Shown here piece after piece: positions 44,839 to 54,059 of a stretch of 64,000 nucleotides of DNA. The notes under the pieces are model-generated. The model was not told the DNA's origin. It searched no databases and saw only the letters and a program-made list of their open reading frames with translations. This DNA comes from SHZL01 sp963815185. GTDB taxonomy: Bacteria; Pseudomonadota; Gammaproteobacteria; Xanthomonadales; SZUA-36. How positions within the stretch are numbered: position 1 is the first letter of the stretch; the number at the start of each line of letters is the position of its first letter. Made by a program: the position numbers and the translations under genes. The stretch lies in contig CAWFGC010000011.1 of the NCBI GenBank assembly GCA_963815185.1, positions 434,001 through 498,000 on the forward strand, read 5' to 3'.

Positions 44839-45675
44839 TCACGCGCAACCCAGGCCCCTGGCATGATGCCGCAAATGATCTTCGATGAAGGTCGCAATAA
44901 AGAAATAGCTGTGGTCATAACCTTCCTGCATCCGCAGCGTGAGGGGATAGTGGTTCGCCAGGCAGGCCTGCTCCAGTGCGCCGGGTTTGAGCTGCTCGCT
45001 GAGGAAATCGTCTTCGGTGCCCTGGTCGATCAGAAGCGGTAATTGTTCCTGCGCATTGCCGATGAGCAGGGCGGCGTCATAGGCCGCCCAGTCGTTGTGA
45101 TCATCGCCGAGATAGGCCGTCAGCGCTTTTTGTCCCCAGGGACAATCCGAGGGGTGGCAAATGGGCGCAAAGGCCGATACGGATCGATAGCGGCCGGGGT
45201 TGCGCAGATAGCATACCAGTGCACCGTGACCGCCCATGGAATGTCCGCTGATGCCGCGGCGTTCCGTCAACGGGAAATTCGCCTCGACGAGTTCCGGCAA
45301 TTCCTGTGTGACGTAGTCGTACATGCGGTAATTTTGATTCCACGGGGGCTGCGTTGCATTGACATAGAAACCCGCGCCCGAACCGAAATCATAACTGTCG
45401 TGCTCGCCCGGAAAGTCGCTTCCGCGGGGGCTGGTATCCGGGCAGACGATGGCCATGCCCAATTCCGCCGCCACTCTTTGTGCGCCGGCTTTTTGCATGA
45501 AATTTTCATCGGTGCAGGTCAGGCCCGATAGCCAGTAGAGCACGGGTACGGGTTGGCGGGCAGCCTGGGGCGGCAGGAAAATCGCAAATACCATGTCACA
45601 GTCACAGCACACGGACGCATGCCGGACGCGCTGCACTTCGCCGCCGAAGCTGCGGTTACGGGAAATGATTTCCAT
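44839..45675 (-). CDS. fghA: S-formylglutathione hydrolase
   Basis: The 278-residue esterase has the nucleophile in ISGHSMGGHGAL, a Cys/Thr-rich oxyanion block near WLSGLTCTDENF, Asp in LIDQGTEDDFL and a His in EGYDHSYFF. It splits S-formylglutathione into formate and glutathione, the second step of glutathione-dependent formaldehyde removal. It follows frmA on the same strand after ten bases, so the two form an operon. Confidence 0.95.
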   Translation of the reverse strand: MEIISRNRSFGGEVQRVRHASVCCDCDMVFAIFLPPQAARQPVPVLYWLSGLTCTDENFMQKAGAQRVAAELGMAIVCPDTSPRGSDFPGEHDSYDFGSGAGFYVNATQPPWNQNYRMYDYVTQELPELVEANFPLTERRGISGHSMGGHGALVCYLRNPGRYRSVSAFAPICHPSDCPWGQKALTAYLGDDHNDWAAYDAALLIGNAQEQLPLLIDQGTEDDFLSEQLKPGALEQACLANHYPLTLRMQEGYDHSYFFIATFIEDHLRHHARGLGCA

Positions 45676-45685
45676 GCCGGCCCGG

Positions 45686-46795
45686 TCAGTAGATCACGAC
45701 GGAGCGAATGCTTTCGCCGTGGTGCATCAGGTCGAAAGCCCGGTTGATGTCTTCCAGTCCCATCGTATGCGTGACCATGTCATCGATGTTGATTTCTCCG
45801 GCCAGGTATTTTTCCACATAGCCCGGCAGTTCCGTGCGCCCGCGCACGCCGCCGAATGCGGTGCCGCGCCAGACACGGCCGGTGACCAGTTGGAACGGGC
45901 GGGTCCTGATTTCCTGTCCTGCGCCGGCCACGCCGATGATGACCGATTCGCCCCAACCCTTGTGACAGCACTCCAGCGCGGCACGCATCACATCGACATT
46001 GCCGATGCATTCAAAGGAATAATCCGCGCCGCCGTCGGTCAGGTCGACGATCACGTCCTGTATCGGTTTGTCGTAGTCCTTGGGATTGACGAAATCGGTC
46101 GCGCCGAGGTGACGCGCCATGTCGAATTTATCGGTGTTTATGTCGACGCAGACGATGCGTCCGGCCTTGGCCATGACCGCGCCCTGCACCACGCTGAGGC
46201 CGATGCCGCCGAGCCCGAACACCACTACCGTGCTGCCGGGTTCCACCTTGGCGGTGTTCAGCACCGCGCCGATGCCGGTGGTGATGCCACAGCCCAGCAG
46301 GCAGACTTTATCCAGCGGCGCGGCCGGGTTGATCTTCGCAATCGCGATTTCGGGCACCACGCTGTACTCGGAAAAGGTCGACGTGCCCATGTAGTGATAG
46401 ATGGTTTTGCCCTTGATCGAAAACCGGCTGCTGCCGTCCGGCATCAGGCCCTTGCCTTGCGTGGCCCTGATCGCCTGGCACAGATTGGTCTTGCCCGACT
46501 TGCAAAAACTGCACTCGCGGCACTCCGGTGTATACAGCGGGATCACGTGGTCGCCCGGCTTGACGCTGGTGACGCCCGCGCCGACTTCTTCCACCACCGC
46601 GCCGCCTTCATGGCCCAGAATGGAAGGAAAAATCCCTTCCGGGTCGGCGCCGGTCAGCGTAAACGCATCGGTGTGACACACGCCCGTCGCCACCAGGCGG
46701 ATAAGCACTTCGCCGGCCTGCGGGCCTTGCACATCGACTTCTTCGATTTCCAGTGGTTTGCCTGCTTCCCAGGCAACTGCGGCTCTTGATTTCAT
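45686..46795 (-). CDS. frmA: S-(hydroxymethyl)glutathione dehydrogenase (class III ADH)
   Basis: The 369-residue zinc enzyme oxidises the formaldehyde-glutathione adduct with NAD. Ligands are seen in TGVCHTDAF, GHEGGAVVEEVG and the structural-zinc loop CRECSFCKSGKTNLC; the cofactor fold has FGLGGIGLSV. ATG 46795 follows TAGGTGA; GTG 46804, directly after the upstream stop, is an alternative. It lies between the EncFtn-like gene and fghA, all on the minus strand with very short gaps. Confidence 0.95.
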   Translation of the reverse strand: MKSRAAVAWEAGKPLEIEEVDVQGPQAGEVLIRLVATGVCHTDAFTLTGADPEGIFPSILGHEGGAVVEEVGAGVTSVKPGDHVIPLYTPECRECSFCKSGKTNLCQAIRATQGKGLMPDGSSRFSIKGKTIYHYMGTSTFSEYSVVPEIAIAKINPAAPLDKVCLLGCGITTGIGAVLNTAKVEPGSTVVVFGLGGIGLSVVQGAVMAKAGRIVCVDINTDKFDMARHLGATDFVNPKDYDKPIQDVIVDLTDGGADYSFECIGNVDVMRAALECCHKGWGESVIIGVAGAGQEIRTRPFQLVTGRVWRGTAFGGVRGRTELPGYVEKYLAGEINIDDMVTHTMGLEDINRAFDLMHHGESIRSVVIY

Positions 46796-46804
46796 AATGG
46801 TCAC

Positions 46805-47092
46805 CTAGGTATGCGCAATTACTTTGTCGGTGAACAGGTAATCCCGTAACTCGTGATCGAATTTCGGATCGCGCCGGCGGATCCATTCCAGCAACATCGA
46901 AGCGTGTTCCTTCTCCTCGTCCCGGTTGTGGGCCAGGATGGCCGCCAGTTCCGGGTCCTCGCAGGCATCCACGCGCTGGTTGTACCAGTCCACTGCCTCG
47001 AGTTCCTCCATCAGCGAGGTGATGGCGCGATGCATGTTGCGGGTTTCGTCACTCAGTTCATCGAGCGGCTCGTGATAGCCTTCATTCGCCAT
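46805..47092 (-). CDS. Encapsulated-ferritin-like protein (EncFtn family) without cargo tail
   Basis: The 95-residue helical protein closely resembles the ferritin-like cargo of encapsulins: HRAITSLMEELEAVDWYNQR, then DPELAAILAHNRDEEKEHA. Ferroxidase residues are kept (Glu30, Glu60, His63, with Trp36 and Tyr37). EncFtn from Rhodospirillum continues with a C-terminal targeting peptide that docks in the shell; here the chain ends at TDKVIAHT. No encapsulin shell gene is in the window. The frmA gene follows within 12 bases, so co-expression with formaldehyde detoxification is likely. Confidence 0.88.
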   Translation of the reverse strand: MANEGYHEPLDELSDETRNMHRAITSLMEELEAVDWYNQRVDACEDPELAAILAHNRDEEKEHASMLLEWIRRRDPKFDHELRDYLFTDKVIAHT

Positions 47093-47115
47093 GAGTTCTT
47101 GCCTCCTGTTTGCTT

Positions 47116-47948
47116 TTAGTTTGATTCCATCTGCTGCAGGTGGACGTCACGCTGCGGATAGGGAATGCTGCAGCCAGCGGCTTCGAGTTCCGCCTTGCCG
47201 CGTTCCAGAACATCTCCCCAGACGGTCCAGTAATCGTCCGTCTTTGTCCACGGGCGCACCGCAAATTCAACGCTGCTGTCACCCAGGTTAAGGACAAAAA
47301 TACTGGTTGCCGGTTCAGCCAGAACTTTTTCGTGCGTCGGCGCAGACGCGGGTCAGCACTTCGCGCACGACCTTCAAATCATCGTCATAGCCGACACCAA
47401 ATACAAGATCTACGCGCCGCATGGTCCTGGCCGTGTAATTGGTAATGGTTCCGGCTGCCACCTGGCCGTTGGGGATCACCACCTGCTTGTTGTCCGGCGT
47501 GATCAGCAGCGGTGTTGAAAATGTGAATTTCCTCCACTTTGCCGGTGACGCCGGCAGCCTCGATGAAATGTCCCTTGCTGAACGGCCGGAACATTACCAG
47601 CATCACGCCGGCCGCGAAATTGCTCAGTGAGTCCTTCATCGCCAGACCGACAGCCAGGCCTGCTGCGCCAACGATGGCCAGCAGCGAGGTAATCGGCAGA
47701 CCCAGAGTGTCCAGCGCTGCCAGAATCACGGCCACCAGCAAGGCGGCGTAGACGATATTGCTGAGAAAGGTGACCAGTGTCGGCTCCACCGCGCGGACTT
47801 GCATCAACTTCACCAGCGAACGGTTCAACAGCCCGGCGATCCATTTACCAACGATATAGATGACCAGGGCCACGACCAGTTTGACGGCCCAGCCGGACAC
47901 CACGGGCAAGAGTTCTGCGTTCAGAAAAAATTGTTTCAGATCTTCCAT
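47116..47948 (-). CDS. mscS: MscS-family mechanosensitive channel, frameshifted
   Basis: The N-terminal frame holds three membrane helices including the pore helix (AIVGAAGLAVGLAMKDSLSNFAAGVML) and the FRPFSKGHFIE block. Near 47512 the frame changes (HIFNT, then LLITPDNKQVVIPNGQ in another frame), and again at a run of five T at 47326-47330 (then VLAEPATSIFVLNLGDSSVEFAVRPW). Removing one base at each place gives a normal 276-residue MscS ending DVHLQQMESN. ATG 47948 is the start. Both changes look like single-base insertions, probably assembly errors. The channel opens on hypo-osmotic shock. Confidence 0.85.
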
Positions 47949-47982
47949 TGCGTATTCCCGTTTGTGCGATGACAGAATTGCC

Positions 47983-48390
47983 TCAGGTAATATCTTCTCC
48001 CGGTTCCAGCGATTGCTCCATTTGATCCGCGGTGCGCGCCACATGGAGGATCACGTAATCGAGTTCCTCATCCACCAGGAAGGCGTACGGCAGGTTCTCG
48101 CACATTTTGATATAGGGCACGCCATCCAGATCGCCAACCGCCAGGTAACCCACACGCTGCATCAAATTGATGCGCAGGCATTTCTCGGCATCGAGATCGG
48201 CCAGCGGTGCAACGGGTGTTTCCACGCGCAGAACGCGGCGGCCATCGCTGGTATTCAGTTCGGCCAGAAACATGCTCTGAAGCCGCCCTGGCTCGTCCAT
48301 CAGGCATTCGAAACTGATGATGAACGGCTCGTCGATTTTCAGTTCGTACGAATCCATGATGTGCTTGCGTACTTCGGAAAACGTTTCCAT
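47983..48390 (-). CDS. Hypothetical 135-residue cytoplasmic protein (YbjN-like size and look)
   Basis: The product starts METFSEVRKHIMDSYEL at ATG 48390; a longer frame upstream is antisense-like and rejected. It is acidic, without signal peptide or membrane segment, and alternates strands and helices in a way that recalls YbjN or type III chaperone folds, but no clear motif allows a call. It sits between mscS and the SDR gene on the same strand. Confidence 0.6.
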   Translation of the reverse strand: METFSEVRKHIMDSYELKIDEPFIISFECLMDEPGRLQSMFLAELNTSDGRRVLRVETPVAPLADLDAEKCLRINLMQRVGYLAVGDLDGVPYIKMCENLPYAFLVDEELDYVILHVARTADQMEQSLEPGEDIT

Positions 48391-48427
48391 TTGCTTGATC
48401 CCTGTCGTTGCCGTTTCTCTATGGCGG

Positions 48428-49195
48428 TTATTTGGGCGCCAGCCGTACCGCGCCGTCGAGCCGGATGGTGGTGCCGTTAAGATACACATTCTCGGTGATG
48501 TGTTGAACCACGGCGGCGAATTCATCCGCTTTGCCGAGACGCGAAGGGAAGGGTATGGATGCACTCAGCGATTGCTGCACGGCTTCGGGCATGCCATCCA
48601 CCATGGGTGTCCAGAAAATACCGGGCGCAATGGTCATCACGCGAACGCCGATGCGAGCGAATTCCCGTGCCATGGGCAGGGTCATGCCGACAATGCCGCC
48701 CTTGGAAGCGGAGTAGGCTGCCTGCCCGATCTGGCCTTCAAAGGCGGCGACGGACGCGGTATTGACGATCAGGCCACGCTCCCCATCTTCGCCGGGCTCG
48801 TTGTGCTGCATGCGGTCGGCCGCTGCTTTGGCGACATTGAAGCTGCCCACCAGGTTGATCATGATGGTATGGGTAAAAAATGACAAGTCCATCGGTGCTT
48901 CCCGGCCCAGCACCCGCCCGGCGCCGATGACGCCCGCGCAGTTCACCGCCAGGTTGAGACCGCCGTGGGCTTCGAGCATTTCCTCCACGGCGCGGATGAC
49001 CGCGACTTCCGAAGTGACGTCGGTGTGCAGATAACACGTGCCATGGCCCAATTCCCTGGCCACAGCCGGGCCGGCCGCGTCGTTGATATCCAGCAGGCAA
49101 ACCTTACCCCCGCCGGCAATGATGCGGCGTGCAACTGCGAGGCCGAGCCCGGAAACACCGCCGGTGACCAGGGCCTTGACTTGCGTGAATTCCAT
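48428..49195 (-). CDS. SDR-family 3-hydroxyacyl-CoA dehydrogenase-like oxidoreductase
   Basis: The 255-residue product has the NAD-binding TGGVSGLGLAVA, LAVNCAGV, and the catalytic YSASKGG with an upstream Ser (NTASVAAF). The closest type by eye is the HSD17B10-like group, whose members oxidise 3-hydroxyacyl-CoA in branched-chain and fatty acid breakdown. ATG 49195 follows CGAGGAG. Location directly downstream of mccB and a thiolase supports a beta-oxidation role. Substrate is inferred. Confidence 0.85.
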   Translation of the reverse strand: MEFTQVKALVTGGVSGLGLAVARRIIAGGGKVCLLDINDAAGPAVARELGHGTCYLHTDVTSEVAVIRAVEEMLEAHGGLNLAVNCAGVIGAGRVLGREAPMDLSFFTHTIMINLVGSFNVAKAAADRMQHNEPGEDGERGLIVNTASVAAFEGQIGQAAYSASKGGIVGMTLPMAREFARIGVRVMTIAPGIFWTPMVDGMPEAVQQSLSASIPFPSRLGKADEFAAVVQHITENVYLNGTTIRLDGAVRLAPK

Positions 49196-49253
49196 GTTTT
49201 CGACTCCTCGTTTGTTTTGATTCTTGCTTCGATCCGTATCGCGCGCTACATAC

Positions 49254-50861
49254 TTACATGCGGAACACGCCAAAATGACCTGATTCCGCTGGCGCATTCT
49301 GCGCGATCGACAAACCGTGCGCGAGCACAGCGCGCGTATCCACCGGATCGATAATCCCATCGTCCCACAGCCGGGCTGAGGCGTAGTAAGGATGTCCCTG
49401 CCGTTCGTACTGTTCTCGTATCGGCGCTTTGAATGCGAGCTCTTCTTTCTCCGACCAGGAGGCTCCGCTGGCTTCCATGCCTTCGCGCTTGACCGTCGCC
49501 AGCACCGATGAGGCCTGTTCCCCGCCCATTACCGAAATGCGGGCATTGGGCCACATCCATAGAAATCTGGGTTGATAGGCGCGGCCGCACATGGCGTAAT
49601 TGCCGGCGCCGAAAGAGCCGCCGATCACCACGGTAAAGCGCGGTACACGGCTGGTTGCGACCGCCATCACCATCTTCGCTCCATCCTTTGCAATTCCGGA
49701 ATTTTCGGCCTGCTTTCCGACCATGAAGCCGGTAATATTCTGTAGGAATATCAATGGGATATTGCGTTGATTACATAATTCTATGAAATGTGTGGCCTTC
49801 AGTGCCGATTCGGAAAACAGGATGCCGTTATTGGCCAGGATGCCCACCGGATAGCCTTCCAGATGGGCGAAGCCGCAGACCATGGTCTTGCCATAGCGTG
49901 CTTTGAATTCATGAAATTCACTTCCGTCAACCAGCCGCGCGATGATTTCGCGCACATCGTAGGCAAAGCGTGTGTCCTGCGGCACGATGCCGTAGATCTC
50001 ATCGCTGGCGAATCGCGGCGAAACCGGCTTCCTGAGTTCGAGCGCGGAGGTCTTCACGCGGTTCAGGTGGGCGATGGCTTCACGTGCCATCAGTAGCGCG
50101 TGGGCATCGTTTTCCGCCATGTGATCGACCACGCCGGAACGGGTGCTGTGCACGCGGGCGCCGCCCAGCGATTCGGCATCGACGATTTCGCCGGTGGCGG
50201 CCCGGACCAGGGGCGGCCCGCCAAGAAAGATGGTGCCCTGATCCTTGACGATAATGGATTCATCGCTCATGGCCGGGACGTAGGCGCCACCGGCAGTGCA
50301 CGAACCCATGACCACGGCGACCTGCGGAATGTTGCGCGCCGACAGGCGTGCCTGGTTGTAGAAAATGCGGCCAAAATGATCCCGGTCCGGGAACACATCG
50401 TCCTGCAGCGGAAGAAAAGCGCCGCCGGAGTCCACCAGATAGACACAGGGCAGGTGATTTTCCAGAGCGATTTCCTGCGCCCGCAGATGCTTCTTTACCG
50501 TGATGGGAAAATAGGTGCCGCCCTTTACGGTGGCGTCATTGGCTACCACCATCACGTCGCGGCCATGCACCTGGCCTATGCCGGTGATGACGCCGCCGCA
50601 CGGGGCGCTGCCCTCGTACAGGCCGTATCCGGCCAGGGATGAAAGTTCCAGGAATGGGCTGTCACGGTCCAGCAGCGCGGCAACGCGTTCACGCGGCAGC
50701 AGCTTGCCGCGCGCCTGATGTTTTTCGCAGGCCTGCTGGCCGCCGCCGAGGCTGGCGGCAGCGACTTGCTGCTTGAGGTCGGCCACCAGGCCGCGCATGA
50801 ATCCGGCGTTCTGTGCATACTGCGGTGAGCCGGCATCTACCTTGGTTTCTATCGTCGCCAT
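49254..50861 (-). CDS. mccB: Methylcrotonyl-CoA carboxylase, carboxyltransferase subunit
   Basis: The 535-residue crotonase-fold carboxyltransferase has VVANDATVKGGTYFPITVKKHLRAQEIA, VYLVDSGGAFLP, MGSCTAGGAYVPAMSDE and, in the second half, FLQNITGFMVG and GGSFGAGNYAMCGRAY. These fit MccB in leucine degradation, which moves CO2 from biotin to 3-methylcrotonyl-CoA. Geranyl-CoA carboxylase is the main alternative. The biotin subunit (mccA) is not in the window. The thiolase lies 56 bases upstream on the same strand. Confidence 0.9.
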   Translation of the reverse strand: MATIETKVDAGSPQYAQNAGFMRGLVADLKQQVAAASLGGGQQACEKHQARGKLLPRERVAALLDRDSPFLELSSLAGYGLYEGSAPCGGVITGIGQVHGRDVMVVANDATVKGGTYFPITVKKHLRAQEIALENHLPCVYLVDSGGAFLPLQDDVFPDRDHFGRIFYNQARLSARNIPQVAVVMGSCTAGGAYVPAMSDESIIVKDQGTIFLGGPPLVRAATGEIVDAESLGGARVHSTRSGVVDHMAENDAHALLMAREAIAHLNRVKTSALELRKPVSPRFASDEIYGIVPQDTRFAYDVREIIARLVDGSEFHEFKARYGKTMVCGFAHLEGYPVGILANNGILFSESALKATHFIELCNQRNIPLIFLQNITGFMVGKQAENSGIAKDGAKMVMAVATSRVPRFTVVIGGSFGAGNYAMCGRAYQPRFLWMWPNARISVMGGEQASSVLATVKREGMEASGASWSEKEELAFKAPIREQYERQGHPYYASARLWDDGIIDPVDTRAVLAHGLSIAQNAPAESGHFGVFRM

Positions 50862-50917
50862 GGACGCATTATGCCAGCTTTACAACGATGGCCGTGACCG
50901 CGCTTGGCATGGCCTGC

Positions 50918-52096
50918 CTAGGCTGGTAATTCGACGGCAACCGCGACGGCTTCGCCCCCGCCCAGGCACAAGGTGGCGACACCGCGCCTGGCGCCACGCC
51001 GGCGCATGGCGTGAATGAGGGTGACCAGAATGCGTGCGCCGGAAGCGCCCACCGGATGGCCCAGGGCGCAGGCGCCGCCATTCACATTCACTTTGGCGTG
51101 ATCCAGTTTGAGGTCGGTCATCGCTGCCATGGTGACGGCAGCAAAGGCTTCGTTGATTTCGAACAGATCGACATCGCGAATTTTCCAGCCGGCTTTTTTC
51201 AGCACCTTGGCAATGGCTTGTGACGGCGCCGTGGTGAACCACTCGGGTTCCTGCGCATGGGTGGCATGCGCAACGATACGCGCCAGGGGTTCGATGCCGA
51301 GTTCTGCCGCCTTGTCAGCCGTCATCAGGACCATTGCGGCCGCGCCGTCGGAGATGGAGGAGGAATTGGCGGCGGTAACCGTACCGTCTGCCTTGAATGC
51401 GGGGCGCAACTGGGGAATTTTCTCGATATTGCAGCGCGGCGGCTCTTCGTCCTGGTCATAGACGGCTGAACTGTGGCGGGTTTTCACCGCAGCCGGGGTA
51501 ATTTCATCAGCGAAATCGCCCTCGGCCATTGCGCGCTGGGCACGCTCGACCGAGGCAATGGCAAATGCGTCCTGTTGTTCACGGGTAAAGTGGTAGCGGT
51601 CGGCGCACATTTCACCAAACACCCCCATCATCTTTTCGTCGAAGGGGCTCTGCAGTGCATCAAATAACATGTGATCCAGAACCCGGCCATGGCCCATGCG
51701 CATACCGGCGCGCGCCTTGCGCAACAGGTAGGGCGCCTTGGTCATGGATTCCATGCCGCCGGCAAGAGCGATCTCGGAACTGCCGGCTTTGATTGCGTCG
51801 TGCCCCAGCATGACGGCTTTCATGCCGGAGCCGCAGACCTTGTTGATCGTCGTGCAGCCTACGCTAACCGGAATGCCGGCCTTTATCGCTGCCTGGCGCG
51901 CGGGCGCCTGACCCAGGCCGGCTGATAGTACGCAGCCCATGATGACTTCACTGAGATCGGCCCCGCCGATACCCGACTGCGTTAGCGCGGCCTCGATGGC
52001 TATGGCGCCGAGATCGGTGGCGCTGACCGATTTGAATTGGCCCTGAAAGGACCCGATGGGCGTGCGCTTGGCGCTGACGATCACGATTTCGGGCAT
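50918..52096 (-). CDS. Acetyl-CoA acyltransferase (thiolase)
   Basis: The 392-residue thiolase has the nucleophile in INKVCGSGMKAV (about Cys89), ALGHPVGASGAR with the catalytic His and the second Cys in ATLCLGGGEA. It joins or splits acetoacetyl-CoA or longer 3-ketoacyl-CoA. It lies in a minus-strand run with isovaleryl-CoA dehydrogenase, mccB and an SDR, so a role in leucine-derived acetoacetyl-CoA or beta-oxidation is likely. Length is normal. Confidence 0.93.
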   Translation of the reverse strand: MPEIVIVSAKRTPIGSFQGQFKSVSATDLGAIAIEAALTQSGIGGADLSEVIMGCVLSAGLGQAPARQAAIKAGIPVSVGCTTINKVCGSGMKAVMLGHDAIKAGSSEIALAGGMESMTKAPYLLRKARAGMRMGHGRVLDHMLFDALQSPFDEKMMGVFGEMCADRYHFTREQQDAFAIASVERAQRAMAEGDFADEITPAAVKTRHSSAVYDQDEEPPRCNIEKIPQLRPAFKADGTVTAANSSSISDGAAAMVLMTADKAAELGIEPLARIVAHATHAQEPEWFTTAPSQAIAKVLKKAGWKIRDVDLFEINEAFAAVTMAAMTDLKLDHAKVNVNGGACALGHPVGASGARILVTLIHAMRRRGARRGVATLCLGGGEAVAVAVELPA

Positions 52097-52417
52097 ATTC
52101 AGGACTCCTGTGGTGGGCTCAGTTGCGTTGCCCGTCTTTGGAAAAACGGCAAGATAACGGCGATCGACGAAGGATATGCGCTGGTGTCGCAGATGCCCGT
52201 ATGCTTCCCATGCTTATATCTTTGTCTTGTTTCGAATGCATTCAAGTTGCCAAATAGCGCAAGTTCAGTATCTAAGGCTTGTACACGAACTAACCGAACT
52301 TTGCGCACTGCAGCACAATTTGTCTTGACCCTGGTCAACGGGCTGTGCAGTTAGGGCATTGTATGGAGAAGCCGGGTATAAATCACGCAAATTTTCTGCA
52401 CTGCAGCAAAAGCCTTT
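52097..52417. promoter_or_regulatory. Intergenic region with two CACTGCAGCA sites
   Basis: The 321-base gap between ivd and the thiolase gene has no supported gene. CACTGCAGCA occurs twice, at 52306-52315 and 52399-52408, with similar flanks. On the minus strand this reads TGCTGCAGTG, which recalls TGC-rich PhaR-type operators of acyl metabolism. The match is from memory and weak. It probably contains the promoter for the thiolase-mccB-SDR genes. Confidence 0.35.
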
Positions 52418-53563
52418 TCACAGGTTGCCCAGCAGCTCCCTGCCGATCAGCATTTGCCGGATTTCATTGGTGCCGGCGCCAATTTCATATAACTTGGCAT
52501 CGCGCAGGATGCGGCCGGCGGCATAGTCATTGATGTAGCCATTGCCGCCCAGCGCCTGGATCGCTTCCAGCCCGGCCGTCACCGCGCTGCGTGAAGCGTG
52601 CAACAGGGCCGAAGCGGAGTCGATACGTGAACGCCGGCCGCGGTCGAAATCCTCCGCAATGCGGTAGGCATAGGCGCGCGAGGATTGCAGCGCGGTATAC
52701 ATGTCCGCCACCTTGGCCTGCATGATGCCGAACGAGCCCAATGGCCGGTCAAACTGCTTGCGCTCGTTGAGGTAGGGCAGCACCAGATCCATTGCCGCCT
52801 GCATCAGGCCAATGGGTCCGCCGGACAGGACCAGGCGTTCGGTATCGAGACCGCTCATCAGCACGCGCACGCCCTGATTGACCTCGCCGAGCACGTTTTC
52901 CAACGGGATCGGGCAATTTTCGAACAGCAATTCGCAGGTGTTGGAGCCGCGCATGCCCAATTTGTCCAGTTTCTGCGCGGTGGAAAAGCCTTCCATGCCT
53001 TTTTCGACGATAAACGCGGTGATGGCGCGCGAACCGGCCTCTTTTCCGGCGGTGCGCATATATACAATGAGTACGCTGGCCTCGGGGCCATTGGTAATCC
53101 ACATCTTGCTGCCGTTGGCCAGCCACACGCCATCGCGGACCTCGGCCCTGCAACTCATCGAACCGACCACATCCGAGCCCGCGCCGGCCTCGGACATCGC
53201 CAGCGCACCGACCGCTTCCCCGCTGCACAGCCTGGGCAGGTAACGTTTTCGTTGTTCGTCGTTGGCGTTTTTGTATAAATTGTCCATGGCGAGGTTGCTG
53301 CATGCGCCATAGGACAAGCCCACCGAGCCCGAGGCGCGCGAGATTTCCTCCATCGCCACCAGGTGGGCCAGATAACCCAGGTCCGAACCGCCGAATTCGC
53401 CGGGTACGGTCATGCCCAGCAAGCCCAGTTCCCCCAGTTTGGGCCACAGATCCTGCGGGAAATCGTTGCGCCGGTCGATTTCCGCCGCTCGCGGCGTGAT
53501 TTCCTGCGCGGCAAAACGGGCTACCGTTGCACGCAAAAGTTCGAGGTCTTCGCTCAACGGCAT
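52418..53563 (-). CDS. ivd: Isovaleryl-CoA dehydrogenase
   Basis: The 381-residue acyl-CoA dehydrogenase carries AMSEAGAGSDVVG, the substrate/FAD block NGSKMWITNGPEA, and the catalytic Glu in MSGLDTERLVLSGG, the position used by isovaleryl-CoA dehydrogenase. The usual YEGTNE Glu site is YEIGAGTNEI, also as in that subfamily. It oxidises isovaleryl-CoA to 3-methylcrotonyl-CoA, the substrate of MccAB encoded downstream. ATG 53563 is the best start. Further upstream codons in frame are unlikely. Confidence 0.92.
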   Translation of the reverse strand: MPLSEDLELLRATVARFAAQEITPRAAEIDRRNDFPQDLWPKLGELGLLGMTVPGEFGGSDLGYLAHLVAMEEISRASGSVGLSYGACSNLAMDNLYKNANDEQRKRYLPRLCSGEAVGALAMSEAGAGSDVVGSMSCRAEVRDGVWLANGSKMWITNGPEASVLIVYMRTAGKEAGSRAITAFIVEKGMEGFSTAQKLDKLGMRGSNTCELLFENCPIPLENVLGEVNQGVRVLMSGLDTERLVLSGGPIGLMQAAMDLVLPYLNERKQFDRPLGSFGIMQAKVADMYTALQSSRAYAYRIAEDFDRGRRSRIDSASALLHASRSAVTAGLEAIQALGGNGYINDYAAGRILRDAKLYEIGAGTNEIRQMLIGRELLGNL

Positions 53564-53621
53564 CGAGATGGTCAATTGCGGCTCCCGGCTGAGGCAGGTT
53601 TTGAAGCTGAATCGGCCCAAT

Positions 53622-53627
53622 ATTATA
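53622..53627 (-). promoter_or_regulatory. Candidate -10 element for ivd
   Basis: On the minus strand a perfect TATAAT lies about 60 bases upstream of the ivd start in GC-rich DNA. No clear -35 box is present, so recognition would need an activator or extended contacts. Confidence 0.3.
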
Positions 53628-53811
53628 GCCCATGGGCACGGGCTCAGGCCCGATCGACGGCGGACCGGAGTCACGGCAAGCGTGCACGGTTCGGTCGGCA
53701 ACATCAATCGGCCTTCATATCAATATTTTAGACAAAAAAGACGCCCGGCGGTGTGATAGTTTCGTGATTATTCGGGTCTACTATCCGATTCCGGCAGAAG
53801 AGGAAATCGAA

Positions 53812-54052
53812 TTGACCTATACGCAACAAACCGAGCGGCGCCGCATTCTCATCATCGAGGACGAGCGCGACCATGGTGCGGGCGGATATCGGACTGATGC
53901 AAAGGGTGTTGGAAAACCTGTTGCGCAACGCCATCATATTCACGCCGAGGGGCGGGGCAGTGACGATCAATCTGCAGCCGAAGCCGGGGACGGTCAGCGT
54001 CGCGGTGGTCGATACCGGCTGCGCAGGCGGCCTGAAAGCCGCCGGTCCGTGA
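53812..54052 (+). pseudogene. Two-component system deletion scar: response-regulator start fused to kinase end
   Basis: From TTG 53812, behind AAGAGGAAAT, the frame reads TERRRILIIEDERD, the first strand and acidic pocket of a receiver domain. At about 53873 another frame takes over with ADIGLMQRVLENLLRNAIIFTP and VSVAVVDTGCAGG, the N and G1 boxes of a histidine-kinase ATPase domain, ending at TGA 54050-54052. Everything between is missing, so an internal deletion has removed most of a regulator-kinase pair. Confidence 0.7.
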
Positions 54053-54059
54053 CAGGACG

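Noticed and set aside
45593..46789. 398-codon plus-strand open frame
   Set aside because: Antisense to frmA, which has all zinc-ligand motifs.
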